A DNA stretch of 64,000 nucleotides from Pseudomonas taeanensis MS-3 (GTDB taxonomy: Bacteria; Pseudomonadota; Gammaproteobacteria; Pseudomonadales; Pseudomonadaceae), in contig NZ_AWSQ01000001.1 of the NCBI RefSeq assembly GCF_000498575.2, forward strand, positions 1,418,254 to 1,482,253. Direction: 5' to 3'. Under the pieces are notes generated by a model. That model had not been told where the DNA came from. It saw only the letters and a program-made list of their open reading frames with translations, and made no database searches. Position numbers and translations under genes: made by a program. Below, in pieces: positions 51,642 through 61,363 of this stretch. Each line of letters opens with the position of its first letter. The first letter of the stretch is position 1.

Positions 51642-52529
51642 ATGAAGACGCCAAAACGCATTGAACCCCTGGTCGAGGCTGGTCTGGTCGACGAGGTGAT
51701 ACGCCCGCTGATGAGCGGTAAGGAAGCCGAGGTATTTGTAGTGCGCTGCGGTACTGAGCTGCGCTGCGCCAAGGTCTACAAAGAAGCCAACAAGCGTAGC
51801 TTCCGCCAGGCCGCGGTCTACCAGGAAGGCCGCAAGGTGCGTAACAGCCGTGACGCACGGGCCATGACCAAGGGCACCAAGTACGGGCGCAAGGGTCAGG
51901 AAGACTCCTGGCAGAACGCCGAAGTGGCGGCCCTGTTCCATCTGGCCGGTGCCGGGGTGCGGGTGCCCAAGCCATATGACTTCCTCGAAGGCGTATTGCT
52001 GATGGAGTTGGTCACCGACGAGGAGGGCGATGCGGCACCGCGCCTGAATGACGTCGACCTGCACCCGGAGGATGCTCGCGAGTTCCACGCCTTCATGATC
52101 GAGGAAGTGGTGAAGATGCTCTGCGCCGGCCTGGTGCATGGCGACTTGTCCGAGTTCAACGTGTTGCTCGGCCCCGAGGGCCCGGTGATCATCGACCTGC
52201 CGCAGGCGGTGGATGCGGCCGGTAACAACCATGCGTTCACGATGCTTGAACGCGACGTCGGCAATATGTCCGCCTACTTCGGTCAGTTCGCCCCGGAGCT
52301 GAAATACAGCAAGTACGCCAAGGAAATGTGGGCGCTGTATGAGGAAGGCAAGCTGACCCCGGCGAGCAAGTTGACCGGTGAATTCGCCGACCCGGAAGAG
52401 GACGCGGATGTCGATGCGGTGCTCAATGAAATCAAGGCGGCCCTGGCCGATGAGGCGCGCCGCCAGGCCTTGCTGAATGCCGAGGACGCGCCCAAGGGCG
52501 AAGAGCCGCCACCGCCCTGGATGCAATAG
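51642..52529 (+). CDS. RIO-type serine/threonine protein kinase
   Basis: A 295-residue kinase of the RIO1-like bacterial group. Lys44 sits in CAKVYKE, the catalytic loop is HGDLSEFN at 166-173 with Asp168, and the metal-binding Asp185 is in IIDLPQAV. The C-terminal tail is acidic and ends PPPPWMQ. Relatives are common in Pseudomonas; the target is unknown. A good terminator follows. Confidence 0.87.
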   Translation: MKTPKRIEPLVEAGLVDEVIRPLMSGKEAEVFVVRCGTELRCAKVYKEANKRSFRQAAVYQEGRKVRNSRDARAMTKGTKYGRKGQEDSWQNAEVAALFHLAGAGVRVPKPYDFLEGVLLMELVTDEEGDAAPRLNDVDLHPEDAREFHAFMIEEVVKMLCAGLVHGDLSEFNVLLGPEGPVIIDLPQAVDAAGNNHAFTMLERDVGNMSAYFGQFAPELKYSKYAKEMWALYEEGKLTPASKLTGEFADPEEDADVDAVLNEIKAALADEARRQALLNAEDAPKGEEPPPPWMQ

Positions 52530-52543
52530 CCAGTAGCAAGCAA

Positions 52544-52570
52544 AGGTGGGCCTCGGCCCGCCTTTTTTGT
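52544..52570 (+). terminator. Rho-independent terminator after the RIO kinase gene
   Basis: AAGGTGGGC pairs with GCCCGCCTT across a four-base loop (CTCG), followed by a T-run. Confidence 0.88.
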
Positions 52571-52620
52571 TTGCGTCTTATGGTGCTGTAGTCGCGCTGT
52601 AGTAGCGCGGCAGACCCGGC

Positions 52621-53496
52621 CTACAGCCGTGCGGTCTGGAAGGTATCGCAGCGGCTCACTTGACCCTGTTCGAAACCCGCCTTGAACCAGCGCACGCGCT
52701 GCGCCGAGGTGCCGTGGGTGAAAGAGTCCGGCACCACCTGGCCGCGAGCCTGTTTCTGCAGGCGGTCATCGCCGATGGCATTGGCGGCATTCAAGGCTTC
52801 TTCCAGATCGCCACTCTCCAGCCAGTCCAGACGGCGCTGGGCGTGATGCGCCCAGACTCCGGCCAGGCAGTCGGCCTGTAACTCCTGGCGCACCAGCAAG
52901 CCGTTATCGCCTTCCAGTCGTTCGCCGCGCTGCCGCGCGGCATTGACCTTGGCCGAGACGCCGAGCAGGGTCTGTACGTGGTGGCCGACTTCGTGGGCGA
53001 TCACATAAGCCTGGGCAAAATCGCCAGCCGCGGAGAAACGCTGCTCCAGCTCGCGGAAGAACGCCAGGTCGAGATAGACCCGCTGATCGCCAGGACAGTA
53101 GAAGGGGCCGACTGCCGAGTTGGCGAAGCCGCAGGCGGAATCGACCCCGCCGCGAAACAACACCAGAGTCGGGTCGCGGTAGTGGCGGTTGGCGCTCTGG
53201 AAAATCGCGCGCCAGGTGTCTTCGGTGTCGCCGAGGATGGCGCGGACGAACTCCGACTGTTCATCATTGGTCGGCGGTGCGCTGTTCTGCGGCTGGTCTA
53301 GCGAGCTGCTCTGGGTCGCCTGGCCGGCCAGCTGACCGAGGATCTGCAGCGGGTCCTGGCCCATCAGCAGGCCGATCACCACCACCGCAGCGATACCGCC
53401 GAGACTCAAACCCTTGCCGCCAGCGAAGCGTCGGCCGCCGCCACTGCTGCGCGCATCCACTACGTTGTCACTGCGTCGTGCCCGTTTCCAGCGCAT
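52621..53496 (-). CDS. YpfJ-type neutral zinc metallopeptidase
   Basis: A 291-residue protein of the neutral zinc metallopeptidase family. One membrane segment lies at residues ~31-45, so the catalytic part is probably outside the cytoplasm. The zinc motif is HEVGH at 168-172, with the third ligand in RQELQADCLAGVW near 208. The region GPFYCPGDQRVYLDL near 130 is family-typical. Substrate unknown. Confidence 0.87.
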   Translation of the reverse strand: MRWKRARRSDNVVDARSSGGGRRFAGGKGLSLGGIAAVVVIGLLMGQDPLQILGQLAGQATQSSSLDQPQNSAPPTNDEQSEFVRAILGDTEDTWRAIFQSANRHYRDPTLVLFRGGVDSACGFANSAVGPFYCPGDQRVYLDLAFFRELEQRFSAAGDFAQAYVIAHEVGHHVQTLLGVSAKVNAARQRGERLEGDNGLLVRQELQADCLAGVWAHHAQRRLDWLESGDLEEALNAANAIGDDRLQKQARGQVVPDSFTHGTSAQRVRWFKAGFEQGQVSRCDTFQTARL

Positions 53497-53580
53497 GGTT
53501 TGATTCCTTCTGTCAGGCCAGCGATTGAGTGTCGTCGCTCTGCTGCGCCACGGCCAGTCCGGTCGTCAGCTCGGGAGTGA

Positions 53581-54015
53581 TCAGTTAGCCGGATAGTCGG
53601 CCAGCACTTGCTCGTCGCCATTCGGGCCGAGGCCGATGACCTGGTAGGCATCGCGAATGTCGCCGCGCTCCATGCCGGGCGAGCCGGTCGGCATGCCCGG
53701 CACAGCGGCGCCGAGCAGGTCCGGTTGCTGGCGCAGCTTGAGGATGTCGGCGGCCGGTACGTGGCCCTCGACGAAGCGGCCGTCGATCACCCCGGTATGA
53801 CAGGAGGCCAAACGTGGCGGCACTCCGAGGCGCTGTTTGAGCGCCGGCATATCGGCTTCGAGGTGGTCGTTGACGCTGAAGCCATTGTCTTGCAAGTGGC
53901 TGATCCAGGCCTTGCAACAGCCGCAGTTGGGGTCGCGATAGACGTCGATGGTCAGTGGTTCGGCGGCATGAAGCAGGCCGGCGAAGAGTCCGCCGAGCAG
54001 GAAAAACAGGCGCAT
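53581..54015 (-). CDS. DUF411 metal-binding periplasmic protein
   Basis: A 144-residue exported protein. Residues 1-18 are a signal peptide. The DUF411 domain begins with DPNCGCCKAW (Cys31, Cys33, Cys34) and includes ASCHTGVIDGRFVEGHVPA near 73, a likely copper or metal site. The family is often near copper-resistance genes, not seen here. The ATG at 54015 is chosen because it starts a proper signal peptide; the frame extends upstream without one. Confidence 0.85.
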   Translation of the reverse strand: MRLFFLLGGLFAGLLHAAEPLTIDVYRDPNCGCCKAWISHLQDNGFSVNDHLEADMPALKQRLGVPPRLASCHTGVIDGRFVEGHVPAADILKLRQQPDLLGAAVPGMPTGSPGMERGDIRDAYQVIGLGPNGDEQVLADYPAN

Positions 54016-54148
54016 TAGAGAGGCTCTCGCTAGAGGTGTTGCCGCGAGCATAGCGTCGCTGCACAGCCAATCCAATTCATCGAGTGTTTCCGGATACGCG
54101 AGCGGCGGCCTATGCTGGCCTGATCGCACTACGGGAAGGAAGCTGTCG

Positions 54149-54550
54149 ATGCTGCTTGCACGCGTCATTCTGGTCATCCAGCTGCTGGCCCTGGCTGGCC
54201 TGGGCCTGGTTTATTTCATTCGCCCGCACGAGATGAGCAACCTTAGCGGCATGCTGCTGATGGCGCCGGCTGCGGCGACCGATGTGCGCGCCTATTACGG
54301 GGGGCTGCAGCTGGGGTTGGCGGCTTTCCTGGGCTTGGCGCTGATTCGTCTCGACCTGACCCACGCGGCGCTGACCCTGCTGGTACTGCTCTACAGCGCT
54401 ATGGCGTTGGCGCGGATCGGCGGCCTGTGGCTGGACGGCGGCGCCCAGCAGACCTTCAATCTGGTGGCGCTGTTGCTCGAAGTGGTCTCCGCCGGGCTGG
54501 CCTTCTGGGCGTTGCGCGGCTTGTCGCAGCCAGTGTTCGATGCCGATTGA
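54149..54550 (+). CDS. DUF4345 membrane protein
   Basis: A 133-residue protein with four membrane segments, matching DUF4345 (motif VRAYYGGLQLGLAAFL near 47). GGAAGGA lies before the ATG. Function unknown. Divergent from the DUF411 gene. Confidence 0.82.
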   Translation: MLLARVILVIQLLALAGLGLVYFIRPHEMSNLSGMLLMAPAAATDVRAYYGGLQLGLAAFLGLALIRLDLTHAALTLLVLLYSAMALARIGGLWLDGGAQQTFNLVALLLEVVSAGLAFWALRGLSQPVFDAD

Positions 54551-54673
54551 TGCGACCTGGATCGACGCGCTTGAGTGTGAGAGCCGCTAGGGTGCGGCCC
54601 GCAACCAAGACGCCGAGTGCGCGTCTGCACATTCCCTCGAACCTCTGCGCCGATGCACCGGTAAGGATACGTA

Positions 54674-55951
54674 ATGCTTGAACTCGCGGCGGCGTTCATC
54701 TGCCTGACCACGCTGATGACTTACGTCAGCTATCGCTTCACCAATCTACCGCCGGCGATCGGGGTCATGGCGACTGCCTTGATCTTCTCGCTGGTGCTGC
54801 ATGGGGTGACCCTCGCAGGCTACCCGGTGCTTGAGGATCAGGTCGGCGACCTGATTCGGCAGATGTCATTCCAGAGCCTGTTGATGGACTGGATGCTGTC
54901 GTTCCTGCTGTTCGCCGGTGCCCTACACGTCAAGCTCGGCGACCTGCACAGCTATAAGTGGCCGATCGGCTTGCTGGCGACAGTCGGCGTGCTGCTCTCG
55001 ACTCTGATGATTGCAGGCATGGCCTACTGGATGTTGGGGCTGTTTGGTTGGTCGGTGAGTTTCCTCTATTGCCTGCTGTTCGGTGCGCTTATCTCGCCGA
55101 CCGATCCGATTGCGGTGCTCGGCATCCTGCGCAGCGCGGGGGCGCCCAAGCCGCTGGAAACCACCATAGTCGGTGAGTCGCTGTTCAACGACGGCACCGC
55201 CGTGGTGCTGTTCACCGTGCTGCTGACCATCGCCCTGCAAGGCCAGGCGCCGACGACCCTGGGCATCGTCGAACTGTTCGCCACCGAGGCGCTGGGCGGC
55301 ATCGTCCTGGGCTTGCTGCTGGGGTTCGGGGTGTACCTGATGATGCGTTCGATCGACCAGTACCAGGTCGAGGTCATGTTGTCGCTGGCCCTGGTCATCG
55401 GCGGCTCGGCGCTGGCGGCGGGCGCGCATGTCTCGGCACCGATCGCCATGGTGGTGGCCGGGTTGATCATCGGCAACCAGGGGCGCAGTCATGGCATGTC
55501 CGACCAGACGCGGCTGTATGTCGACAAGTTCTGGGAATTGATCGACGAGATGCTCAACGCCTTCCTGTTCGCCTTGATGGGCCTGGAAATCCTGCTGCTG
55601 CCGTTCTCCTGGCTGAATGTCGCCGCTGGAGCGGTGATGGCCCTGCTGGTGCTGGGCTCGCGCATCGTCACCATCGCCCCGGCCATCCTGTTTCTGCGCC
55701 GCAGCGTGGCCGGACGCGAAGCGATACCCAAGGGCGCTATCCGCATCCTCTCCTGGGGTGGCCTGCGCGGCGGTATCTCGGTGGCCCTGGCGCTTTCCCT
55801 GCCAGCGGGCGCGGAGCGTGACCTGCTGCTGAGCATCACCTACGTCATCGTGCTCGGCTCGATCCTGATCCAGGGCCTGACGATTGGGCCGCTGGTGAAG
55901 CGAATCTATGGCGACACGGTAACGTCGGATGCTGCGCCGACTCATGAGTGA
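54674..55951 (+). CDS. NhaP-type (CPA1) Na+/H+ antiporter
   Basis: A 425-residue cation/proton antiporter with about twelve membrane segments. CPA1 features are GALISPTDPIAVLGILRSAG near 136 (the TDP motif), GESLFNDGTAVVLF near 168 (the ND pair of the ion site) and SWGGLRGGISVALALSLP near 360. It exchanges Na+, K+ or other monovalent cations for protons at the inner membrane. Length is on the short side, with no C-terminal regulatory tail. Confidence 0.89.
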   Translation: MLELAAAFICLTTLMTYVSYRFTNLPPAIGVMATALIFSLVLHGVTLAGYPVLEDQVGDLIRQMSFQSLLMDWMLSFLLFAGALHVKLGDLHSYKWPIGLLATVGVLLSTLMIAGMAYWMLGLFGWSVSFLYCLLFGALISPTDPIAVLGILRSAGAPKPLETTIVGESLFNDGTAVVLFTVLLTIALQGQAPTTLGIVELFATEALGGIVLGLLLGFGVYLMMRSIDQYQVEVMLSLALVIGGSALAAGAHVSAPIAMVVAGLIIGNQGRSHGMSDQTRLYVDKFWELIDEMLNAFLFALMGLEILLLPFSWLNVAAGAVMALLVLGSRIVTIAPAILFLRRSVAGREAIPKGAIRILSWGGLRGGISVALALSLPAGAERDLLLSITYVIVLGSILIQGLTIGPLVKRIYGDTVTSDAAPTHE

Positions 55952-56398
55952 GTCAGCGCTATTTGCGTTGCCGCTGTTATGGGACTGCCCGGTTTTGCAC
56001 GGGAGTGGGTTTGACGGTTTCGGTCATCCCGAGCGATGAGGTGCACAACTCCACCCCGTTGCATCGCGTGACTTTGCCGCTCGCGTATTGTCAGCCGACA
56101 GTCACTGCGATCGCGATCAATAGGCCGATAAGCAGCAAGAAACCCATCAGTACAAAGCCGATAGTGCGCAGCGATTGTCTATCTTCCGAACCTAACAAGT
56201 GCATCTTGACCTCCTCGGCGAAGCCTCTTGGCTACCCCAACTCCGACGCTACTCGGCCTTTATGCAGTTGAATAACGATAAATAATTGACTTTAGTATTG
56301 GTAATTCCGATTTGAATTACGGCGAGTCCACTTCGTCGGCCTTGAGCACCAGAAGCTCGAACAATTGATGCACCTGCTTACTGCGGGGCTAGCTGCTT
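55952..56398. other. Intergenic region containing one small gene
   Basis: About 450 bases between the antiporter and a LysR gene. It contains the 37-residue membrane-protein gene at 56091-56204. The part after 56260 is AT-rich (AATAATTGACTTTAGTATTG) and likely carries promoters. Confidence 0.6.
56091..56204 (-). CDS. Small single-span membrane protein (37 aa)
   Basis: On the minus strand an ATG at 56204 with a very good ribosome site (GGAGGTCAAG) opens a 37-residue protein. Residues 1-14 are polar (MHLLGSEDRQSLRT), residues 15-36 form one strongly hydrophobic helix, and it ends VTVG. It is a plausible real small protein missed by length cut-offs. Function unknown. Confidence 0.7.
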   Translation of the reverse strand: MHLLGSEDRQSLRTIGFVLMGFLLLIGLLIAIAVTVG

Positions 56399-57262
56399 AT
56401 GGATACTGAACTCGCGCGCACCTTTCTGACGGTCATCGCCGCAGGAAACTTCAGCAGTGCGGCATCGCGGCTGTTCGTGACGCAGTCGACCGTCAGCGCG
56501 AGAATTGCCGCCCTGGAAGAACAGTTGGGCTGCATTCTGTTTGTTCGCAATAAGGCCGGCACGGCGCTGACCCCGGCGGGTCAGCGCTTTCAATCCTATG
56601 CCGCCACACTTGTGCGCACTGTGGAGCGGGCTCGCCATGAGATAGGCGTGGCCAAGGGCTTTCGGGCATCGCTGACCATAGGCGGACGTTTCGGGCTCTG
56701 GGAAGAGCTGCTGTTCGTCTGTCTGCCGCGTATCCGCCACGCGGCACCCGATATCGCGGTACATGCCGAGATCGCTTTTGAAGATGAACTGATTCAGGGG
56801 CTGGTCGAAGGGCGCACCCACATCGGTGTGATGTACACCCCCCAGAACCGCCCTGGACTGATGGTGGAAGCGCTGCTCGAAGAGCAGTTGGTCTATGTAT
56901 CATCCAGCAACGCCGAACCCCCACTCGGCGAAAACTATGTGTACATCGACTGGGGCCCAGAGTTCGCCAGCAAGCACAGCGCTGCTTTCCCAGATTTTCT
57001 CGGCCCCGGACTGAGCGCCAATATCGGTTGGCTGGGCCTCAACCACATTCTTGCCTACGGTGGCGCCGGGTACTTTCCGTTGCGCCTGGTCAGGTGTCAG
57101 CTGGCCGCTGGGCTATTGCACCGGCACCCTCAGGCGCCGGATTTTTTGCTGCCGGCTTATCTGGTCTATCCGCTGGATCCGCAGCCAGGAACAGTGGGGC
57201 TGGCCCTGCGGATTCTGCGTGAGACCACGGCAGAAATCCTGCTAGGTGCCGCAGGTGCTTAG
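56399..57262 (+). CDS. LysR-family regulator
   Basis: A 287-residue LysR regulator with helix-turn-helix at residues ~3-60 (AAGNFSSAASRLFVTQSTVSARIAALEEQLG). The ligand domain carries the conserved GGRFGLWEELLF near 95. It is followed, in the same direction, by a second LysR gene. Target not apparent; the divergent small membrane-protein gene is the nearest candidate. Confidence 0.85.
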   Translation: MDTELARTFLTVIAAGNFSSAASRLFVTQSTVSARIAALEEQLGCILFVRNKAGTALTPAGQRFQSYAATLVRTVERARHEIGVAKGFRASLTIGGRFGLWEELLFVCLPRIRHAAPDIAVHAEIAFEDELIQGLVEGRTHIGVMYTPQNRPGLMVEALLEEQLVYVSSSNAEPPLGENYVYIDWGPEFASKHSAAFPDFLGPGLSANIGWLGLNHILAYGGAGYFPLRLVRCQLAAGLLHRHPQAPDFLLPAYLVYPLDPQPGTVGLALRILRETTAEILLGAAGA

Positions 57263-57522
57263 TTGCCTCGATGGATCGAGGCGCTGCAGTTTTCAAGCAG
57301 GTGGCTTAAGGTGTGGCTGGCGGTGCATACCGCGACCCTTCGGGTCACCAGCGCGGCTGCAAGGATATCTGTCCCCGTTCCGGGCTTATCGGCGCGGGAA
57401 GGCTCCGCAGGCTGGACCCGTCGGCGTAATGGCTGTATGCCTAGGCAAGGGCCAGGAGGGCTGCGGGCCTGACCGCCCGGCTCAGCGAAGCCGGTCCTTT
57501 CATTCCGACAGATGACAGCGCC

Positions 57523-58419
57523 ATGAACCAACTGCATACCATCGACCTGAAGCTGCTGCGGGTCTTCGAGACCATCGTCAAGCACGGCGGCTTCGCCGCG
57601 GCCCAGGCGGTGCTGAATATCGGCCAGTCGACCATCAGCGAGTACGTCAGCCAACTGGAAGGGCGCCTCGGCGTGCGTTTGTGCGAGCGCGGGCGTGGCG
57701 GCTTTCGCCTGACCGAGCAGGGCGAGGCGCTGTACCTGTCGTCCAAGCGTCTGCTGGCGGCGCTGGATGATTTTCGCTCGGACGCGGAATTGATCCGCCG
57801 CACGCTCGGCGGCTGGCTGAACCTGGGGCTGATCGACAACACCATCACCGATACCCGCTCGCCGGTGGCCGGGGCGATTCGGCGCTTCTCCGACCGCTGT
57901 CAGGACGTCTACCTGAACGTGCAGATCGGCACCCCGGCCGAGCTGGAGAAGGCGGTGCTGGAGGGCACCCTGCACCTGGCCGTGGGCCACTTCCACGCCC
58001 ATGTGCCGGGCCTGCTGTACCGACCGCTGTATGACGAGGAGCAGGGGCTGTACGGCAGTGCCCTGGCCGCCGGCCGCTACCCCACGCTCGAGGCGTTGCG
58101 CGCGGCGCTGCCGAGCCTGAAGGTGGTGGCGCGGTCCTACATGCGCCGCGGCGATCTGGAGGCTCTGGGAGTCACCGAGGCAGCGGCCCTGGTGGCCAAC
58201 GTCGAGGCCCAGGCGCTGCTGATCCTCAGTGGCAACTACCTGGGTTTTCTGCCAACCCACTATGCCCAGCGCTGGGTCGAGTCCGGGGCGCTGCAACGGC
58301 TGTTTCCACAGCAGATCGTGATCGCCTCACCGTTCGAGATCGTCATGCGCCGGGGACAGGATCACAGCCTGTTGGTGGAGACCATCCTCGACGACCTGCA
58401 GGCCGAGCTGGCCGGCTGA
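57523..58419 (+). CDS. LysR-family regulator next to ureohydrolase
   Basis: A 298-residue LysR regulator with helix-turn-helix at ~7-65 (HGGFAAAQAVLNIGQSTISEYVSQLEGRLG). Directly upstream of the agmatinase-family gene and TRAP transporter in the same direction, it is the probable regulator of that set, as LysR-type GpuR/GbuR are for guanidino-acid genes in Pseudomonas. Confidence 0.86.
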   Translation: MNQLHTIDLKLLRVFETIVKHGGFAAAQAVLNIGQSTISEYVSQLEGRLGVRLCERGRGGFRLTEQGEALYLSSKRLLAALDDFRSDAELIRRTLGGWLNLGLIDNTITDTRSPVAGAIRRFSDRCQDVYLNVQIGTPAELEKAVLEGTLHLAVGHFHAHVPGLLYRPLYDEEQGLYGSALAAGRYPTLEALRAALPSLKVVARSYMRRGDLEALGVTEAAALVANVEAQALLILSGNYLGFLPTHYAQRWVESGALQRLFPQQIVIASPFEIVMRRGQDHSLLVETILDDLQAELAG

Positions 58420-58570
58420 GCAGCGCGCGGCCCCGGCCGGTGCCGCGCGGATAGATCGGTAATCCCCGATCTGAACATCCGATACCCAATATTGCTTGGT
58501 TTTTCCGCGGCTCTTAACAATGGGGCGTCGTCGATTATTGCTTCGATGAAGCCGATTCCAGGAGATAACC

Positions 58571-59548
58571 GTGAGCAAAAACAATTACGAAGCCGGTCGC
58601 CTGAACCTGCCGTTCGTGGGTCATTGCACCTTCGCCAAATCCCCGGTGTGCACCGACTGGGATAGCCTGAATGCCGATGTGGCGATCCTCGGCGCGCCCA
58701 ACGACATGGGCACCCAGTGGCGCTCCGGCGCACGCTTCGGACCGCGCGGTATTCGCGAGGCCTCCACCCTGTTTTCCTTCGGCCACGCTGGCGCCTACGA
58801 TCACGAAGACGACGTGATGTACCTGACAGCCGAAGACGTGCGCATGGTCGACGTCGGCGACGCCGACATCGTGCATACCGATATGGCCACGAGCAACGCC
58901 AACACCGAGTTCGCCGTGCGCAAGATCCTCGAGGCTGGCGCCATGCCGGTGGTGCTGGGCGGCGACCACTCGGTGCATGCGCCGGTGATCAAGGCCTTCG
59001 AAGGGCGCGGGCCGATCCATATCATCCATGTCGATGCGCACCTGGATTTCGTCGACGAGCGCCATGGCGTGCGCTATGGCCATGGCAGCCCTCTGCGCCG
59101 TGCCTCGGAGATGAACCACATCGTCGGCATGACCCAGATGGGCATCCGCAACGTGTCCTCCTCCAACCGCGACGACTACGACGCGGCGCGCAGTGCCGGC
59201 TCGCATATCCTGTCGGTCCGCGATGTGCGTCGCCTCGGCACGCAAGGCGTGCTGGAGCTGATTCCCAGCGGCGTGCCCTACTACATCACCATCGACATCG
59301 ACGGCTTCGATCCGTCCATCGCGCCGGGCACCGGCACCCCGAGTCACGGCGGTTTTCTCTACTACGAAGTACTGGAAATCATCCAGGCACTGGCCAAGCG
59401 CAGCCAGGGCAATATCGTCGGCATGGACCTGGTCGAGGTGGCGCCGGTGTACGACCCCACCGGGATGACCTCGATTCTCGCCGCGCAACTGCTGCTCAAC
59501 AGCATCGGTTTCATCTTTCACGAGCGCGCCCAGGCGAAGACGCAGTAA
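58571..59548 (+). CDS. Agmatinase/guanidinoalkanoate-family ureohydrolase
   Basis: A 325-residue binuclear manganese ureohydrolase that removes urea from a guanidino compound. Metal ligands are visible in GGDHS (130-134), DAHLD (155-159) and DIDGFDP (242-248). It resembles Pseudomonas guanidinobutyrase and guanidinopropionase as well as SpeB, and sequence alone does not separate these. The GTG start at 58571 follows AGGAGATAACC. A TRAP transporter follows at once, suggesting uptake and hydrolysis of the same guanidino acid. Confidence 0.88.
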   Translation: MSKNNYEAGRLNLPFVGHCTFAKSPVCTDWDSLNADVAILGAPNDMGTQWRSGARFGPRGIREASTLFSFGHAGAYDHEDDVMYLTAEDVRMVDVGDADIVHTDMATSNANTEFAVRKILEAGAMPVVLGGDHSVHAPVIKAFEGRGPIHIIHVDAHLDFVDERHGVRYGHGSPLRRASEMNHIVGMTQMGIRNVSSSNRDDYDAARSAGSHILSVRDVRRLGTQGVLELIPSGVPYYITIDIDGFDPSIAPGTGTPSHGGFLYYEVLEIIQALAKRSQGNIVGMDLVEVAPVYDPTGMTSILAAQLLLNSIGFIFHERAQAKTQ

Positions 59549-59604
59549 GTACGTTCAAACGGATATCCAGAACAATTACAACAACTGCGTACCGGAGAAA
59601 AACT

Positions 59605-60624
59605 ATGACTCGTTTCAAAACACTGTTGAGTGTTGCTGCGTTGCTAGTGGCCAGTTCCAGCGCTTTTTCCGCCGAGGTGTGGAAGTACTCGATTGAAGAA
59701 CCGCCGGAATCCTTGATGGATGTCTATGCCAAGGAGTTCAAGAACCGCATTGAACAGGCCACTAAAGGTGAAGTTGAAGTAAAGATCTACTACCTCGGGC
59801 AGCTCGGGACTTCGGCCGAAATGGTTGAGCAGACGGCTGATGGGGCGATCAACTTCGTCAACGTCGCGGTGGGAGCGCTGGGTACCCTGGTGCCCGAGTC
59901 GCAAGTGTTTCTGATGAATTATGTGCTGCCTGAGAACCCCGCCGCCGTAACCGAGTTACTCAATTCAGAGACGCTTTTGCGTGGTGATCTGGGCGCGGCA
60001 TTTGCGGATAAAGGCCTGCGACTGCAGACGCTGTTTTCCGAGGGACCGCAGGTCTGGACTACGAATCGTCTGGTGCGCAGCCCCGCTGACCTGAAAGGCT
60101 TCAAGATGCGCGTCATGGTCTCGCCGGTACTGCTCGAGGCCTATGCGGACCTGGGCGCCAGCCCGACACCGATGCCATTTGGCGAAGTCTACGGTGGCCT
60201 GCAGTTGAAGCAAATCGATGGGCAAACCAATCCGGTCCCGGCCATCCAGGAGATGAAGTTTTACGAAGTGACTGACTTCATGATCTGGGCGGGAGAGCAG
60301 GAACTGGTGACGGCGATCATGACCGGCGACGACTGGTATCAGGGTCTCCCGGCGCAACGGCAACAACTGATCGACGAAACCATAGGCGGCATGAACGGTT
60401 ATATCGCTGAGGCAGTGCAGCAATACAACGCCGAGCGTTTGCAGGCCATCAAAGCGGCCAAACCCGACATGCAGATGGTGCAGTTGAGCGAAGCCGAGCG
60501 GGAGGTGTTTCGCCAAGCCAGCCAGAAAACTCACGAGAAAGTTGGAGAGCACATCGGGGCGCGCGGCAAGAAGTTGCTTGCCTCGATCCTGCAAGAGGTC
60601 GCGAAAGGAGAACGCGCTAACTAA
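59605..60624 (+). CDS. dctP: TRAP transporter substrate-binding protein (DctP)
   Basis: A 339-residue periplasmic binding protein of the TRAP DctP family. The signal peptide ends AFSA near residue 23. Typical features are the Arg of the substrate-binding site in LKGFKMRVM near 168 and PFGEVYGGLQLKQIDGQTNP near 190. Such proteins usually bind carboxylates. It comes 56 bases after the ureohydrolase gene, so a guanidino carboxylate is a fair guess. The ATG at 59605 is set by the signal peptide and a GGAG site. Confidence 0.87.
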   Translation: MTRFKTLLSVAALLVASSSAFSAEVWKYSIEEPPESLMDVYAKEFKNRIEQATKGEVEVKIYYLGQLGTSAEMVEQTADGAINFVNVAVGALGTLVPESQVFLMNYVLPENPAAVTELLNSETLLRGDLGAAFADKGLRLQTLFSEGPQVWTTNRLVRSPADLKGFKMRVMVSPVLLEAYADLGASPTPMPFGEVYGGLQLKQIDGQTNPVPAIQEMKFYEVTDFMIWAGEQELVTAIMTGDDWYQGLPAQRQQLIDETIGGMNGYIAEAVQQYNAERLQAIKAAKPDMQMVQLSEAEREVFRQASQKTHEKVGEHIGARGKKLLASILQEVAKGERAN

Positions 60625-60706
60625 GGTACCGCAGCCTACAGCCAGGTGCGCTCCTGCCTGGCTGTAGGTGCTCGATCGGTTGAGTAAGCTGCAGATAGAG
60701 GCAACT

Positions 60707-61363
60707 ATGCACAAGAATAAAATGTCGCCCGCCAATCACTCTCTTATTGGTCTGGATCGCCTGCTCGGGAAAGTCGAAGGCACGCTTTTGGGGTTGGCGA
60801 TACTGGCCTTGGCGGCTTTTGCCTTCGCCAATGTTTTCGGGCGATTCGTGTTCAGCGAGAGCATCTATTTCGTCGAGGAGCTCAATGAGTTCCTGATGGT
60901 GCTGATTACCTTCCTCGGGCTTGGTTATGTGACCCGCAACGGGCGGCATATCCGGATGACAGCCATTTATGATCTGCTTCCGGCAGTTGCCAAGAAAGTG
61001 CTGATGATAGTGATCGCCCTGGTGACGGCCGCCATCATGTTTGCGCTGGCCTATTTCGCCTTTGAATACGTCGCCAAGACCGCCAGTCGTGGGCGCTTGA
61101 CGCCTGCGTTGAAAGTCCCGCTGTACCTTTCCTATGTCCCGGTGGTGCTGGGTTTCGTGATCACCGGCATGCAGTATCTGCTGACTGCCTGGCGCAACCT
61201 CGATTTTTCCGATCCCGAAGTTTATGTCTCCTACAGCAAGCGTGATGAATACGAGGCGGTGGAACTCGCCGATGTTGCCGCGGTGGGCGACGCGGACCGC
61301 GATGAATGTAACGCGCCATCCGGCAGCGCGGCGCAGCATGCAGCGCTCAAGGAGACGAAGTAA
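60707..61363 (+). CDS. dctQ: TRAP transporter small permease (DctQ)
   Basis: A 218-residue DctQ-type protein with four membrane segments between about residues 24 and 165 and a longer than usual polar C-terminal tail (~50 residues). GAGG precedes the ATG at 60707. Its stop overlaps the first base of the DctM start (TAATG). Confidence 0.87.
   Translation: MHKNKMSPANHSLIGLDRLLGKVEGTLLGLAILALAAFAFANVFGRFVFSESIYFVEELNEFLMVLITFLGLGYVTRNGRHIRMTAIYDLLPAVAKKVLMIVIALVTAAIMFALAYFAFEYVAKTASRGRLTPALKVPLYLSYVPVVLGFVITGMQYLLTAWRNLDFSDPEVYVSYSKRDEYEAVELADVAAVGDADRDECNAPSGSAAQHAALKETK

Noticed and set aside
58717..59604. In-frame extension of dctP across the ureohydrolase gene
   Set aside because: It is an Arg-rich off-frame reading of the ureohydrolase. 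The signal peptide sets the start at 59605.
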